From CAVQMC01 sp963713505 (GTDB lineage Bacteria; Bacteroidota; Ignavibacteria; Ignavibacteriales; Ignavibacteriaceae): 64,000 bases of DNA. This document shows, one piece after another, positions 10,105-18,748 of the stretch. The stretch covers positions 62,001-126,000 of the forward strand of contig CAVQMC010000001.1 of assembly GCA_963713505.1 (NCBI GenBank), in the 5' to 3' direction. The number at the start of each line of letters is the position of its first letter. Position 1 is the first letter of the stretch. The notes beneath the pieces were generated by a model. The model was not told the DNA's origin and made no database searches. It saw only the letters and a list, made by a program, of their open reading frames with translations. A program made the translations under genes and the position numbers.

Positions 10105-10719
10105 TTAACCGACAAATAAACTAACATCTCCGGCACCTGTTCTTATGACTTCAGGTTCATCGGAGCTTAAATCTATTACACTAGACGGTTCCCCGCTCAA
10201 GTTGCCGGAAGCAAGCATTAGATCTACTTGAGAATTAAAAATATTTTTAATTTCAAAAGGATCCATCAATATTGCTCCCTTTCTGCTTGTAACGCTTGTG
10301 CTTATAATAGGATTTCCCAATTCTTTAACTAAGGTTAAAGTTATATTATGATTTGGGACTCTTATTCCTACAGTCTTTCTTTTGCTCCAAAGCTTTTTGG
10401 GAACCAGTTTTGCAGCAGGCAAAATGAAAGTATAAGGTCCGGGCAATAAATGCTTCATCATGCGATATGCATAATCCGAAACTTTTGCATATTTTGCAAT
10501 ATCTTTCAAATCTGAACAAACAAAACTAAATAATTTACTTTCTGCTTCATTTTTAATATAAAATATTCTTTCAATTGCTTCTTTATTAAAAATATCACAT
10601 CCGATGCCGTAAACAGTGTCAGTTGGATAAATTATAACTCCCCCATTTTTAAGAACTTCTACAGCTTTATTTATATATCTTAACTGAGGATTATCAGAAT
10701 GAAGTTCAAAATATTCCAT
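10105..10719 (-). CDS. tsaC: L-threonylcarbamoyladenylate synthase (Sua5/YciO/YrdC family)
   Basis: A 204-residue YrdC-domain protein that makes threonylcarbamoyl-AMP from threonine, bicarbonate and ATP, the first step of t6A tRNA modification. Recognisable motifs are VIIYPTDTVYGIGCDIFN (about residues 30-47), the basic KRKTVGIRVPNH and the phosphate-binding NPIISTSVTS. It lacks the C-terminal Sua5 domain, so it is of the short TsaC/YciO type. AGGAAT lies upstream of the ATG. It is a single gene, divergent from rpmB. YciO-type paralogues of weaker activity cannot be excluded. Confidence 0.88.
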   Translation of the reverse strand: MEYFELHSDNPQLRYINKAVEVLKNGGVIIYPTDTVYGIGCDIFNKEAIERIFYIKNEAESKLFSFVCSDLKDIAKYAKVSDYAYRMMKHLLPGPYTFILPAAKLVPKKLWSKRKTVGIRVPNHNITLTLVKELGNPIISTSVTSRKGAILMDPFEIKNIFNSQVDLMLASGNLSGEPSSVIDLSSDEPEVIRTGAGDVSLFVG

Positions 10720-10979
10720 TTCTTATTCCTTTCTAATCAATTAAAAATAGTTAAATTTGAGGGTTTTTGATTCTGAAGGCCGATAATTACAATAATTTTT
10801 CTACATATAAAGATAAAACTTAATTCATCATTTTCAACAAAAATCGTATTCTAATGTGACAATTTCCAAAAAATTTAATTTAGCTCTATTTTTTAGTAAT
10901 TATTATATGAATTAATAAAATTTTTATTATATTTATTTTCTATATTTAAAAAATTGGGAAAGATAATTAGGAGAAATCA

Positions 10980-11219
10980 ATGTCCAGAAGATGTCAAGTT
11001 AGCGGTATAGGGCCGATAACAGGAAATAATGTATCTCATGCTCATAACAGATCCAAGAGAAGGTTTTTACCCAATTTACAAAAGAAAAGAATTTGGGTTC
11101 AAGAATTAAACAGGTTTGTAACAATTAAATTATCTGCAAAATCGTTAAAAAGTATATCTAAAAACGGAACTGCAGAAATTGCAAAACTCATAAAAGAGAA
11201 AAAGATTAAAGTAAGATAA
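10980..11219 (+). CDS. rpmB: 50S ribosomal protein L28
   Basis: A 79-residue basic protein matching L28 throughout: MSRRCQVSGIGPITGNNVSH with the following SKRRFLPNLQKKRIWV. It is a structural protein of the large ribosomal subunit. TAGGAGAAA precedes the ATG. It is not paired with rpmG here; it stands alone, converging on rplI with a shared terminator. Confidence 0.97.
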   Translation: MSRRCQVSGIGPITGNNVSHAHNRSKRRFLPNLQKKRIWVQELNRFVTIKLSAKSLKSISKNGTAEIAKLIKEKKIKVR

Positions 11220-11241
11220 ACTTTACTGAATATTTTAAAAT

Positions 11242-11272
11242 AAAAAAGGAAAGCATATAGCTTTCCTTTTTT
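11242..11272. terminator. Bidirectional intrinsic terminator between rpmB and rplI
   Basis: AAAAAAGGAAAGC (11242-11254) pairs with GCTTTCCTTTTTT (11260-11272) around an ATATA loop. The U-run is built into the stem on both strands, so it can end both convergent transcripts. Confidence 0.9.
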
Positions 11273-11289
11273 AATTAATAAAGTTAAGA

Positions 11290-11733
11290 TTACTCTCTCA
11301 CAACCCAAACTTTAATTTTTGCACTAACTTTAGGATGAAGTTTAATGTTTATTCCGTAAATTCCTAAAGATTTAATAGTCTCTTCTATCTCAATTTTTCT
11401 TCTGTCTATATCATAACCTTTTTCTTTAAGAGCATCTGCAATCATTTGAGTGGTAACAGATCCGAATATCTTGTCTTCTTCACCAACTTGTACAGGAATA
11501 GTAACCGAAACTTTTTCCAACTCGGCAGATAACGATTCAGCTGCACTAAGCTCTTGTTGAATTTTCTTCTCTGCAATCTTCTTTTCTTCCTCAAGGGCTT
11601 GAATATTACCTTTTAATGCTGCATAAGCAATACCTCTTGGAATTAAGTAGTTTCTTGCATAACCATCTTTAACATCAATCAACTCTCCGATTGATCCTAA
11701 AGATTCATAGTTTTGCCTCAAAATTACTTTCAT
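11290..11733 (-). CDS. rplI: 50S ribosomal protein L9
   Basis: A 147-residue L9: N-terminal rRNA-binding domain MKVILRQNYESLGSIGELID with DGYARNYLIPRGIA, a long connecting helix (about residues 45-75) and the C-terminal domain with GSVTTQMIADALK. Length and order are normal. It is the last gene of the rpsF-ssb-rpsR-rplI operon, 20 bases after rpsR, with AGGAG before the ATG, and it ends at the terminator at 11242-11272. Confidence 0.97.
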   Translation of the reverse strand: MKVILRQNYESLGSIGELIDVKDGYARNYLIPRGIAYAALKGNIQALEEEKKIAEKKIQQELSAAESLSAELEKVSVTIPVQVGEEDKIFGSVTTQMIADALKEKGYDIDRRKIEIEETIKSLGIYGINIKLHPKVSAKIKVWVVRE

Positions 11734-11753
11734 TTTTTCTCCTAAAATTAAAA

Positions 11754-11984
11754 CTATCTTACAGTGTCTGAAACATAAGGCAATAAAGCCATATGCCTAG
11801 CGCGTTTTATAGCAATAGATAGTTGTCTTTGATACTTTGAACTTGTGCCTGTAATTCTTTTGGGAATTATTTTACCCTGTTCTGTAACATATTTCTGGAG
11901 CATTTTAACATCTTTATAATCAATATATTTAATGTTGTTTTGGGTAAATCTACAGACTTTTTTTGTTTTAATTTCTTTTTTCAT
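11754..11984 (-). CDS. rpsR: 30S ribosomal protein S18
   Basis: A 76-residue S18 with the family signatures IDYKDVKMLQKYVTEQGKI and PRRITGTS-like PKRITGTSSKYQRQ, followed by IKRARHMALLPY. It binds the small subunit as a heterodimer with S6, encoded three genes upstream in the same operon. It is 14 bases from ssb and 20 from rplI. Confidence 0.97.
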   Translation of the reverse strand: MKKEIKTKKVCRFTQNNIKYIDYKDVKMLQKYVTEQGKIIPKRITGTSSKYQRQLSIAIKRARHMALLPYVSDTVR

Positions 11985-11998
11985 TTAATCATCCAATT

Positions 11999-12487
11999 TT
12001 ATTTTAACAAATCAGACTCTTCACTTGATAAAAACTTATCAAAAGAATCCTCTGTATAATCAACATTATCGGTATCATCATCTGAAGCACTATCATCATC
12101 ATTGTAATCACTTGTACCGTTTTCATTATCATTTGTTCTTAATCTTTTATTAAGGAACTGAATTCTCCTGGCTTTAATTTCAACGATACTTCTATTATGG
12201 CCATCTTCAGACTTCCAACTTCTGCTTTGAAGTTCTCCATCAACTAAGACGGCAGATCCTTTTTTAAGTCTATCTCTGCAGCTTTCTGCAAGTTTATTCC
12301 ACGCTACAATGCCAACATAACAAACATCCTCCTGCCATTGATTTGAACTATCTTTATATTTTCTATTTGAAGCAATAGAAAAGTTTACAACAGGGGTCTG
12401 GTTTGTGGTCTGCCGAAATATGGGATCTTTAGTTAAGTTTCCAGCAACTATCACGTAATTTATTTCGGGCATTTTCAGATCGGCCAT
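11999..12487 (-). CDS. ssb: Single-stranded DNA-binding protein
   Basis: A 162-residue SSB with one OB fold (about residues 8-112: NYVIVAGNLTKDPIFR, VCYVGIVAWNKLAESC, KGSAVLVDGELQSRSW) and a disordered acidic tail rich in Asp and Asn. Proteins of this family coat single-stranded DNA in replication and repair. The tail ends ESDLLK rather than the usual DDIPF-like tip that docks partner proteins. It sits between rpsF and rpsR, the classic bacterial arrangement. A GAGGTAAA ribosome binding site precedes the ATG. Confidence 0.95.
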   Translation of the reverse strand: MADLKMPEINYVIVAGNLTKDPIFRQTTNQTPVVNFSIASNRKYKDSSNQWQEDVCYVGIVAWNKLAESCRDRLKKGSAVLVDGELQSRSWKSEDGHNRSIVEIKARRIQFLNKRLRTNDNENGTSDYNDDDSASDDDTDNVDYTEDSFDKFLSSEESDLLK

Positions 12488-12521
12488 GGTTTTACCTCCA
12501 TCTATATCTTAGATTTATTAA

Positions 12522-12947
12522 TTAATTCGCTGTCTCTTTTGTGTCGTTTTCATTTTCTTCAGACTGATTTTTTTCACCTTCTTTGGAAGAAGATTCGGAA
12601 TCAGTTACCGGAGCAGCAGTTTCTTTTTTATTTTTTTCTAACTGCTCCAAGGCATCACTATCTAAATGAACCGTAAGAAATCGTAAAATTTGTTCATCTA
12701 GAGAATAAAATCTATCTAACTTGGAAACGATGGTAGGTGGAGCATCAAACCGGAAAATAGCATAATAACCAATTTTGCTTTTTTCGACCATGTAGGCCAA
12801 CCTTTTTCGGCCCCAGTTTTCTACCTCTCTAACTTCCCCTCCGTTAGATTTGATAGTCTCATGAATTCTGGAAATTATCTCATTGATTTGTTCATCATCA
12901 AGTGCGGCATTAATTAAAACAGCACTTTCATAAACTTTATTCTTCAT
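12522..12947 (-). CDS. rpsF: 30S ribosomal protein S6
   Basis: A 141-residue S6: the core about residues 1-98 (YESAVLINAALDDEQINEII, VENWGRKRLAYMVEKSKIGYY-type strand, DEQILRFLTVHLD), then an acidic Glu/Ser-rich tail of about 40 residues that lengthens it relative to many homologues. First gene of rpsF-ssb-rpsR-rplI. A strong AGGAGG ribosome binding site lies 8 bases before the ATG, and a hairpin at 12976-12996 lies in the leader. Confidence 0.97.
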   Translation of the reverse strand: MKNKVYESAVLINAALDDEQINEIISRIHETIKSNGGEVREVENWGRKRLAYMVEKSKIGYYAIFRFDAPPTIVSKLDRFYSLDEQILRFLTVHLDSDALEQLEKNKKETAAPVTDSESSSKEGEKNQSEENENDTKETAN

Positions 12948-12975
12948 TAACTAAATCCTCCTATGGACATTTACG

Positions 12976-12996
12976 GCCTTCTTCCGAAAAGAAGGC
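12976..12996 (-). promoter_or_regulatory. Hairpin in the rpsF leader, candidate S6:S18 autoregulatory element
   Basis: GCCTTCTT (12976-12983) and AAGAAGGC (12989-12996) form a perfect 8-bp stem with a 5-base loop, about 20 bases upstream of the rpsF ribosome binding site. No U-run follows on the minus strand, so it is a poor terminator for hppA. Ribosomal protein S6:S18 leader elements are known in front of rpsF in other bacteria; whether this hairpin carries the binding determinant is inferred. Confidence 0.4.
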
Positions 12997-13034
12997 AGGA
13001 GTTTATAAATATTTTTACTAAATCAAGCACAAAT

Positions 13035-15222
13035 TTATTTAATTAACGGAGCAATTACAAGTGAAACTACAGCCATTAATTTAATTAAATATATTCAAAG
13101 AAGGTCCCGAAGTATCTTTAAATGGATCACCAACCGTATCTCCAACAACAGCAGCTTTGTGCGGATCAGAACCTTTGTGATATTCTTCGCCATTAATTTC
13201 AATACCTTCCTCAAACATTTTTTTAGCATTATCCCATGCGCCGCCTGCATTTGACTGGAAAATAGCCATTAGAACGCCAGTAACAGTTACACCTGCTAGT
13301 AATCCACCAAGCATTTCAGGACTTCCCGCAAATCCTACCAACACCGGAGCAAGCACAGCTAAAAGACCCGGAATAATCATTTCTCTAATTGCAGCACTTG
13401 TTGAAATGGCAACACATTTACCGTATTCTGCAACTCCGTCTGCATCTTCAAAAGTTTTTTTGTCATCGCTGGGCCAAGAATCAAACTCTGCACCTTCATT
13501 TTTTTTCATTACTTTTAAAGCATTTGCAAGAGCAGGAATTGTATTAAACTGCCTTCTAACTTCTTCTATCATAGACATTGCTGCTCTGCCAACAGCCTTC
13601 ATTGCAAGTGCACTAAATAAGAAAGGAAGCATGCCTCCCAAAAATAAACCGGCCATCACATCGGCCTTAGAAATATCAATTGTGTGAATATGAGCAGCCG
13701 TCATAAAAGCGCCGAACAAAGCTAATGCAGTTAGTGCAGCGGATCCTATAGCAAAACCTTTTCCGATTGCTGCGGTTGTATTTCCGACTGCATCCAACTT
13801 ATCTGTTCTTTGTCTAACTTCTTTTGGTAATTCAGACATTTCAGCAATTCCGCCGGCATTATCCGAAATTGGACCGTAAGCATCGACAGCTAATTGAATT
13901 CCAGTATTTGAAAGCATACCAACTGCAGCAATAGCGATTCCGTATAATCCGCCAAAACTAAATGCGCCTATTATAGATGCAGCAATAATAATAATCGGAA
14001 TAGCGGTTGAAACCATTCCATTACCAATTCCAGCAATAATATTAGTAGCAGCACCTGTTAATGACTGTCTTACAATACCGTAAACGGGTTTTTTGTAAGT
14101 TCCAGTATAATATTCTGTTACAATTCCAATTAATACTCCGGCTACAAGTCCAATTACAGTTGCAATAAAAATGCCTGTAGAAGTAATAGTATAAGTTGTA
14201 CCATATAAAGCATCCTTGTAAGTCCAGCTTGAAGGCAATATCCATTCAATAATAAAATACATTGCAACTATCATTATTATTGATGAGCCAAATTCACCTC
14301 TGTTTAATGCTTTCTGAGGATTTCCGCCTTCTTTAACTTTAACTAAAAAAGTACCAAGCACTGACATTATAATGCCAACACCTGCAATAACTAAAGGTAA
14401 TATAACTCCTCCTAAACCGCCGAATTTAGAGGCAAACTCAGGAAGCTCAGAAAATGCAGCTCCAAGAACCATTGTTCCTACTATTGAACCTACATAAGAT
14501 TCAAATAAATCAGCGCCCATTCCAGCAACATCGCCAACATTATCACCAACATTATCTGCTATTGTGGCAGGATTTAAATGGTGATCTTCAGGTATTCCGG
14601 CCTCAACTTTTCCGACTAGATCTGCACCGACATCTGCAGCTTTGGTATAAATTCCACCGCCTACACGTGCAAATAATGCAATTGAGGATGCACCAAATGA
14701 AAAACCGGTTAAAACCGTTATAACTCTTTCTACATTGGCAGCCGAAGCAACACCAAAAAGGTCACTATAAAAAAGGAATAAAACACCTAATCCAAGAACT
14801 CCCAAACCAACAACACCTAAGCCCATTACCGAACCGCCGGCAAATGCAATTTCCAAGGCTTTGCCTAAACTAGTTCTTGCTGCATTAGCAGTACGAACGT
14901 TAGCTTTTGTAGCTACTCTCATTCCAATAAAACCTGCAAGAGCAGAGCAAAAAGCACCAACAAGAAATGAAAGCGCAATTAATGGCGAGGATGTTTCCGA
15001 GTCCGCAGAAACGCCTAGTAAAATAGCTACACAAATAACAAATATTATAAGTACTTTATATTCCGATTTAAGAAATGCCATAGCACCTTCTGCAATATGG
15101 TCGGAAATATTTTTCATTTTTTCCGTTCCGATTTCCTGCTTTGAAATCCAAGAAGATTTCCAGAAGGTATAAATGAGAGCTAAAACTCCAAACAATGGAA
15201 TGATATTAACTAGTGTGTTCAT
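13035..15222 (-). CDS. hppA: Membrane-bound ion-translocating pyrophosphatase, one-base frameshift near the C terminus
   Basis: Couples pyrophosphate hydrolysis to Na+ or H+ export across about 16 membrane segments. Substrate and metal motifs are clear: GGGIYTKAADVGADLVGK, DNVGDNVGDVAGMGADLFES, and the C-terminal KAAVVGDTVGDPFKDTSGPS. GNTTAAIGKGFAIGSA has Ala where K+-independent enzymes have Lys, indicating the K+-dependent class; the Glu in DLFESY is the arrangement of Na+-type pumps. The frame ends early at 13081. Removing one A/T from the run at 13087-13089 restores the usual ending (NILIKLMAVVSLVIAPLIK) to a stop at 13035, giving 728 residues. GGAG lies 9 bases before the ATG at 15222, so I prefer that start over the one at 15237. 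Confidence 0.93.
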
Positions 15223-15266
15223 TATCCGAATCTCCATTTAGCTGATTTTCTGATTTATTATTTCCC

Positions 15267-15841
15267 TTATTGATTTAATAGCCTGCTATTGGAATCCAGC
15301 ATTTGCTTGACTCCGCCCAAAATGAATTCTCTAATTAATATTGATGTATCTTTGAAACAATTTTCCAGTAAGATCAATTCATTCTTTTGAAAAATCACTC
15401 AATACATAAGACGACATCATACCTTTTTCAAAGTTGTTTCCAACACCTAATCTAATTCTGGGAAAGTTATCGGAATTGATATGATATATCATTGAGCTTA
15501 ATCCGTTATGTCCGCCATCGCTGCCTGCTGCTTTAATTCTGAATGCACCTGTTTCTAAATTAACATCATCTATTATTACAAGTAAATCTTTTACATCAAT
15601 TATATAACTATCAAGGACTTGTTTAGCGGCAATTCCGCTGTTATTAACAAAAGTAGTCGGTTTAATTAATAAATATGAAGATTCGCCAGATACTGCCTTC
15701 AACAAAATAATAATCATTTTTTGAAGGGGAAAATGACATTGAATGTTGATCGGCAAAATAATCTAAAAGCATAAACCCTGCATTATGTCTATTCAAACTG
15801 TATTTATTACCCGGATTACCAATTCCTAAGACAGCGCGCAC
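15267..15841 (-). CDS. pth: Peptidyl-tRNA hydrolase, frameshifted twice as sequenced
   Basis: Recycles peptidyl-tRNA by hydrolysing the ester bond. The N-terminal part (GTG at 15841) reads VRAVLGIGNPGNKYSLNRHN with catalytic histidine and NAGFMLLD. A second frame carries LLIKPTTFVNNSG, VIIDDVNLETGAFRIK, and GGHNGLSS. A third carries EELILLENCFKD to the stop at 15267. Two one-base insertions, near 15690 and at about 15380 (GAATGAATTG for GAAGAATTG), explain both breaks. The corrected length is exactly 190 residues, canonical for Pth. It overlaps the end of ctc by 26 bases, and the prs-ctc-pth order is common in bacteria. Since pth is essential, sequencing error is the likeliest cause. Confidence 0.88.
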
Positions 15842-16504
15842 TTATTATTTTATTTTCGTTTTGTTCTTCGCCTTTACCTTTTCCAATAACTTCCGGCTCT
15901 GCACTTTCTTCTTCAGCTTCGGTTTCAGCTTCTTCTGTCAAAGCTTCTTTTTCTACTTTAGGATGTACTACAGAAACAATAACGGAATCTTCGGGATTTA
16001 ATAAAACAACATCGGCAACAGAAATATCACTTACGTGAATTGAATCGCCAATTTTTAAATCAGCAATATTTATATCTATATGCTGAGGAATATCTTTCGG
16101 CAAACATTCAACTTCAAGTTTATGTATTAATTGCTGAATTATTCCGCCTTCCTTAACACCTATCAGGAGAGCCATGTAATCTGCACGGGCACTTCCAACT
16201 GAAATTTCTCACCTTTTGTTAATCCTAAAAGGTCGAAATGCATTATTCTATCCGTTAATGGATCAAATTGAACATCTTTTATAATGCATTCATGTTCTTC
16301 ATGGCCTTCTAAATTTATAGAAATAAGATGAGTTTCAGATGTAAAAACAAACGGTTTAATTGATTTTTCCGTTACTTCTAAATGAATAGGTTTATCATGT
16401 TTAGAATAATAAACAGCAGGGACTTTTCCACTTCTCCTTAATGAATTCAAAGTGGATTTTCCAAATTCTTTTCTTTCTTTTGCTTCTAAGGTTACTTTTT
16501 CCAT
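15816..16504 (-). CDS. ctc: 50S ribosomal protein L25 / general stress protein Ctc, frameshifted as sequenced
   Basis: L25/TL5/Ctc family 5S rRNA-binding protein. The N-terminal domain (EAKERKEFGKSTLNSLRRSG, VPAVYY, HFDLLGLTKGEKFQLEVPVQ) lies in the frame ending at 16163. The C-terminal domain (GVKEGGIIQQLIHKLEVECL, LKIGDSIHVSDI, acidic Glu-rich tail) lies in the frame starting at 16175. Two extra bases near 16164 and 16174 would restore the expected ITGSPIGVKEGG junction and about 228 residues. The last codons run into pth; one further extra A near 15850 would give a stop just before the pth GTG, but this is not provable. It sits 19 bases after prs in the same operon. Confidence 0.88.
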
Positions 16505-16523
16505 AATTTCTCCAAAAAACTAT

Positions 16524-17471
16524 TTATCCTTTATCAACATCAAATAATGAACTTATAGATTCATTGTTATATGTTCTTCTTATCGCTTCGGCAAAAATAT
16601 CCGAAGCTGTTATTGTTGAAATTTTTTCTATTGATTTTTCCGAATTCATTGCAATTGTATCGGCGACATATAATTTAGTTAATTCTGATTTTGAAATCTT
16701 TTCAACCGCAGTGCCAGACAACAAGGGATGAGTAATAGCTCCGTAAATTTTCTTTGCGCCTTTACTTTTTAAAGCAGTAATTGCACCTACAAAAGTACCT
16801 GCGGTATCTATCAAATCATCAACCAGCAATACGTCCTTATTTTCAACTTCACCAATTATATGAACAACTTCCGCTAAATTTTGTTTTGGTCTTCTTTTAT
16901 CAATAACCACCAAATTACAATGCAGTCTTTTTGCATAAGACCGAGCCATTTTTATTCCGCCAATATCGGGTGAAACTACAACCAGGTTTTTAGCTAAATC
17001 CTTAAACAACCCTGTAAACATTGTTGAACCGTAAAGGTGATCAAAAGGAATATCAAAAAAACCTTGAATTTGAGCAGCATGCAGATCCATAGTCATCACC
17101 CTATCCGCACCTGCAACAGTAATTAAATTAGCAACAAGTTTTGCAGTAATCGAAACCCTCGGCTGATCTTTTCGGTCCTGTCTTGAATAACCGAAATAAG
17201 GGATAACTGCTGTTATTCTTTTTGCAGATGCTCTTTTTGCAGCATCAATCATAATAAGCAGTTCCAGCAGATTTTCCGCAGGAGGGTTTGTTGACTGAAT
17301 AATAAAAACATCAGAGCCCCTGATATTTTCTCCATATTTTACCCAAATTTCTCCGTCGCTAAAACGTTTCAATTCCAAAGAACCTAAAGGCTTACCCAAT
17401 CTTTTTGCAATTTTTTCTGCAAGTGGTAAATTAGAACTTCCGGAGAAAATCTTATAATCGGTTATCGCCAT
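16524..17471 (-). CDS. prs: Ribose-phosphate pyrophosphokinase
   Basis: A 315-residue PRPP synthetase, transferring pyrophosphate from ATP to ribose 5-phosphate for nucleotide, His and Trp synthesis. Motifs are FSDGEIWVKYGENIRG, the FIIQSTNPPAENLLELLIM helix, the catalytic loop region YARQDRK-like YSRQDRKDQPR with MDLHAAQIQGFFDIP, VVIDKRRPKQN, and the PRPP loop LLVDDLIDTAGT. Full length and intact. First gene of prs-ctc-pth on the minus strand; a roughly 170-base AT-rich spacer separates it from the lipoprotein gene upstream. Confidence 0.97.
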   Translation of the reverse strand: MAITDYKIFSGSSNLPLAEKIAKRLGKPLGSLELKRFSDGEIWVKYGENIRGSDVFIIQSTNPPAENLLELLIMIDAAKRASAKRITAVIPYFGYSRQDRKDQPRVSITAKLVANLITVAGADRVMTMDLHAAQIQGFFDIPFDHLYGSTMFTGLFKDLAKNLVVVSPDIGGIKMARSYAKRLHCNLVVIDKRRPKQNLAEVVHIIGEVENKDVLLVDDLIDTAGTFVGAITALKSKGAKKIYGAITHPLLSGTAVEKISKSELTKLYVADTIAMNSEKSIEKISTITASDIFAEAIRRTYNNESISSLFDVDKG

Positions 17472-17641
17472 ATATAAAAAATGTTTTCGCTATTTTTTAA
17501 AAAATAGACAAGAAATATAATTAATAAGTAAAGTTAAGTCAATAAATTGTTTAATAATTGTGAAGTGTTTTTGTTTATGAAATTATCAAAAAGTCTTTTT
17601 TTTATCTATAATTCAACATTTTTGGTAGACTGATCTAGTTT

Positions 17642-18295
17642 TTAATCTTTTTTCTTTCTAAACAAAAAGATTATTACAATTAATAGTACTAAGCCGGACA
17701 AAATATAAATCCATGAAGGAGTTTCTTTCAATTTAAATGGTCTGAATGTGACCGAAATGGTTTTTCCTCTGCCAATATCCGAAAGAGAATATTTCCAGAT
17801 TAAAGTTCTGCCTTCTTTACCAGTTGCATTGTGCGTAACAATTTCGCCCCCGAAAGTATATTTATATTCAACATAATAATTGCTGCCGTCAATTCCGAAA
17901 CCTGTAGCGATAGGAGGAATAAATTGAGTAAATATTTTCTGACCTTCAGCACCGTCTCTTAAAGAAAAATTTGCATCTGTAAATGCTTTGGTATTATTTA
18001 ATGAATCAATATGATTAAATGCTATATCTACGATAGCATGAGTGGTACTGTCTGTTGAATCAGAATAAACTTTAATGTAATCAACAGTGTTGTATTTTGA
18101 AGAAAATTCATTTTTAATTGAATCAGGATTGAAAATTCCGATTTTATTTAAAACTTTCAGACTTTCATTATCTGGAAGTTTCATCCAATAGTGAATTTTC
18201 ATTGTTCCTGAGCCATCGGAATATAATTGTACGTCCTGTATATAGTTAATGCAGCCAGGAATTAGTAAGAATAATAACAGAACAATTTTTTTCAC
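17642..18295 (-). CDS. Predicted lipoprotein with C-terminal membrane anchor
   Basis: A 217-residue exported protein. The lipobox is LIPGC with the lipidated cysteine at residue 15. A beta-rich extracytoplasmic domain fills about residues 16-185, and a single membrane helix (about 193-212) precedes the basic tail RKKKD. That layout resembles LppM-type lipoproteins, in which a short lipoprotein domain is followed by a transmembrane anchor. Function unknown. The gene is flanked by AT-rich spacers and is not in an operon with prs. Confidence 0.7.
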   Translation of the reverse strand: MKKIVLLLFLLIPGCINYIQDVQLYSDGSGTMKIHYWMKLPDNESLKVLNKIGIFNPDSIKNEFSSKYNTVDYIKVYSDSTDSTTHAIVDIAFNHIDSLNNTKAFTDANFSLRDGAEGQKIFTQFIPPIATGFGIDGSNYYVEYKYTFGGEIVTHNATGKEGRTLIWKYSLSDIGRGKTISVTFRPFKLKETPSWIYILSGLVLLIVIIFLFRKKKD

Positions 18296-18419
18296 AATAT
18301 TAATAATTTGGTTAAAAATTTAGTTCAATAAAAACTAATTAGTTAAGGTGCCTTAAGTTATAGAATTTTTAAGAATTTTTCATTAAGTTTTTGCCGCTAA
18401 ATTTACGGAGGTAATTATT

Positions 18420-18695
18420 ATGCCTACATACGATTATAAATGTTTAGAATGTGGCCATAAATTTGAGATGTTTCAATCAATGACAGCAGATCCGATTAAA
18501 AAATGTCCGGAATGCGGTGGTAAAGTTAAAAGATTGATTGGTGCCGGCGCAGGACCGATTTTTAAAGGAACGGGTTTTTACCAGACCGATTATAAAAACA
18601 ATTCTGCTCCGAAACTTTCAAACGGAACAAGTAAAAAAACGGAAACCAAAAGTAATTCGACGAATAAGGAAGGTTCAAAAGAAAAGAAAAAATAA
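18420..18695 (+). CDS. FmdB family zinc-ribbon protein
   Basis: A 91-residue protein starting MPTYDYKCLECGHKFEMFQS, the FmdB/CxxC regulatory-protein signature. A second pair, CPECGG, gives one zinc ribbon, followed by a Gly-rich loop (GAGAGPIFKGTGFYQTDY) and a Lys/Ser-rich disordered tail. GGAGGTAATT is a strong ribosome binding site. FmdB-like proteins are widespread; a regulatory role was proposed from the formamidase operon but is unproven in general. It ends at a strong terminator shared with the convergent gene. Confidence 0.88.
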   Translation: MPTYDYKCLECGHKFEMFQSMTADPIKKCPECGGKVKRLIGAGAGPIFKGTGFYQTDYKNNSAPKLSNGTSKKTETKSNSTNKEGSKEKKK

Positions 18696-18726
18696 AAGCA
18701 TTGAAGAAAAGCCTTCAATGCTTTTT
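18694..18726. terminator. Bidirectional intrinsic terminator
   Basis: GCATTGAAG (18698-18706) pairs with CTTCAATGC (18713-18721), preceded by AAAA and followed by TTTTT. It lies between the convergent FmdB-like gene and the large outer-membrane protein gene. Confidence 0.9.
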
Positions 18727-18748
18727 AAATTCCTGATTTATATATTGA

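Noticed and set aside
10088..10113. Hairpin GTCGG/CCGAC between SDR and tsaC
   Set aside because: It overlaps both stop regions, has only five strong pairs and no U-run outside the stem.
14454..15172. Plus-strand open frames inside hppA and similar antisense frames elsewhere
   Set aside because: They are low-complexity shadows of real genes with no ribosome binding sites or recognisable domains.
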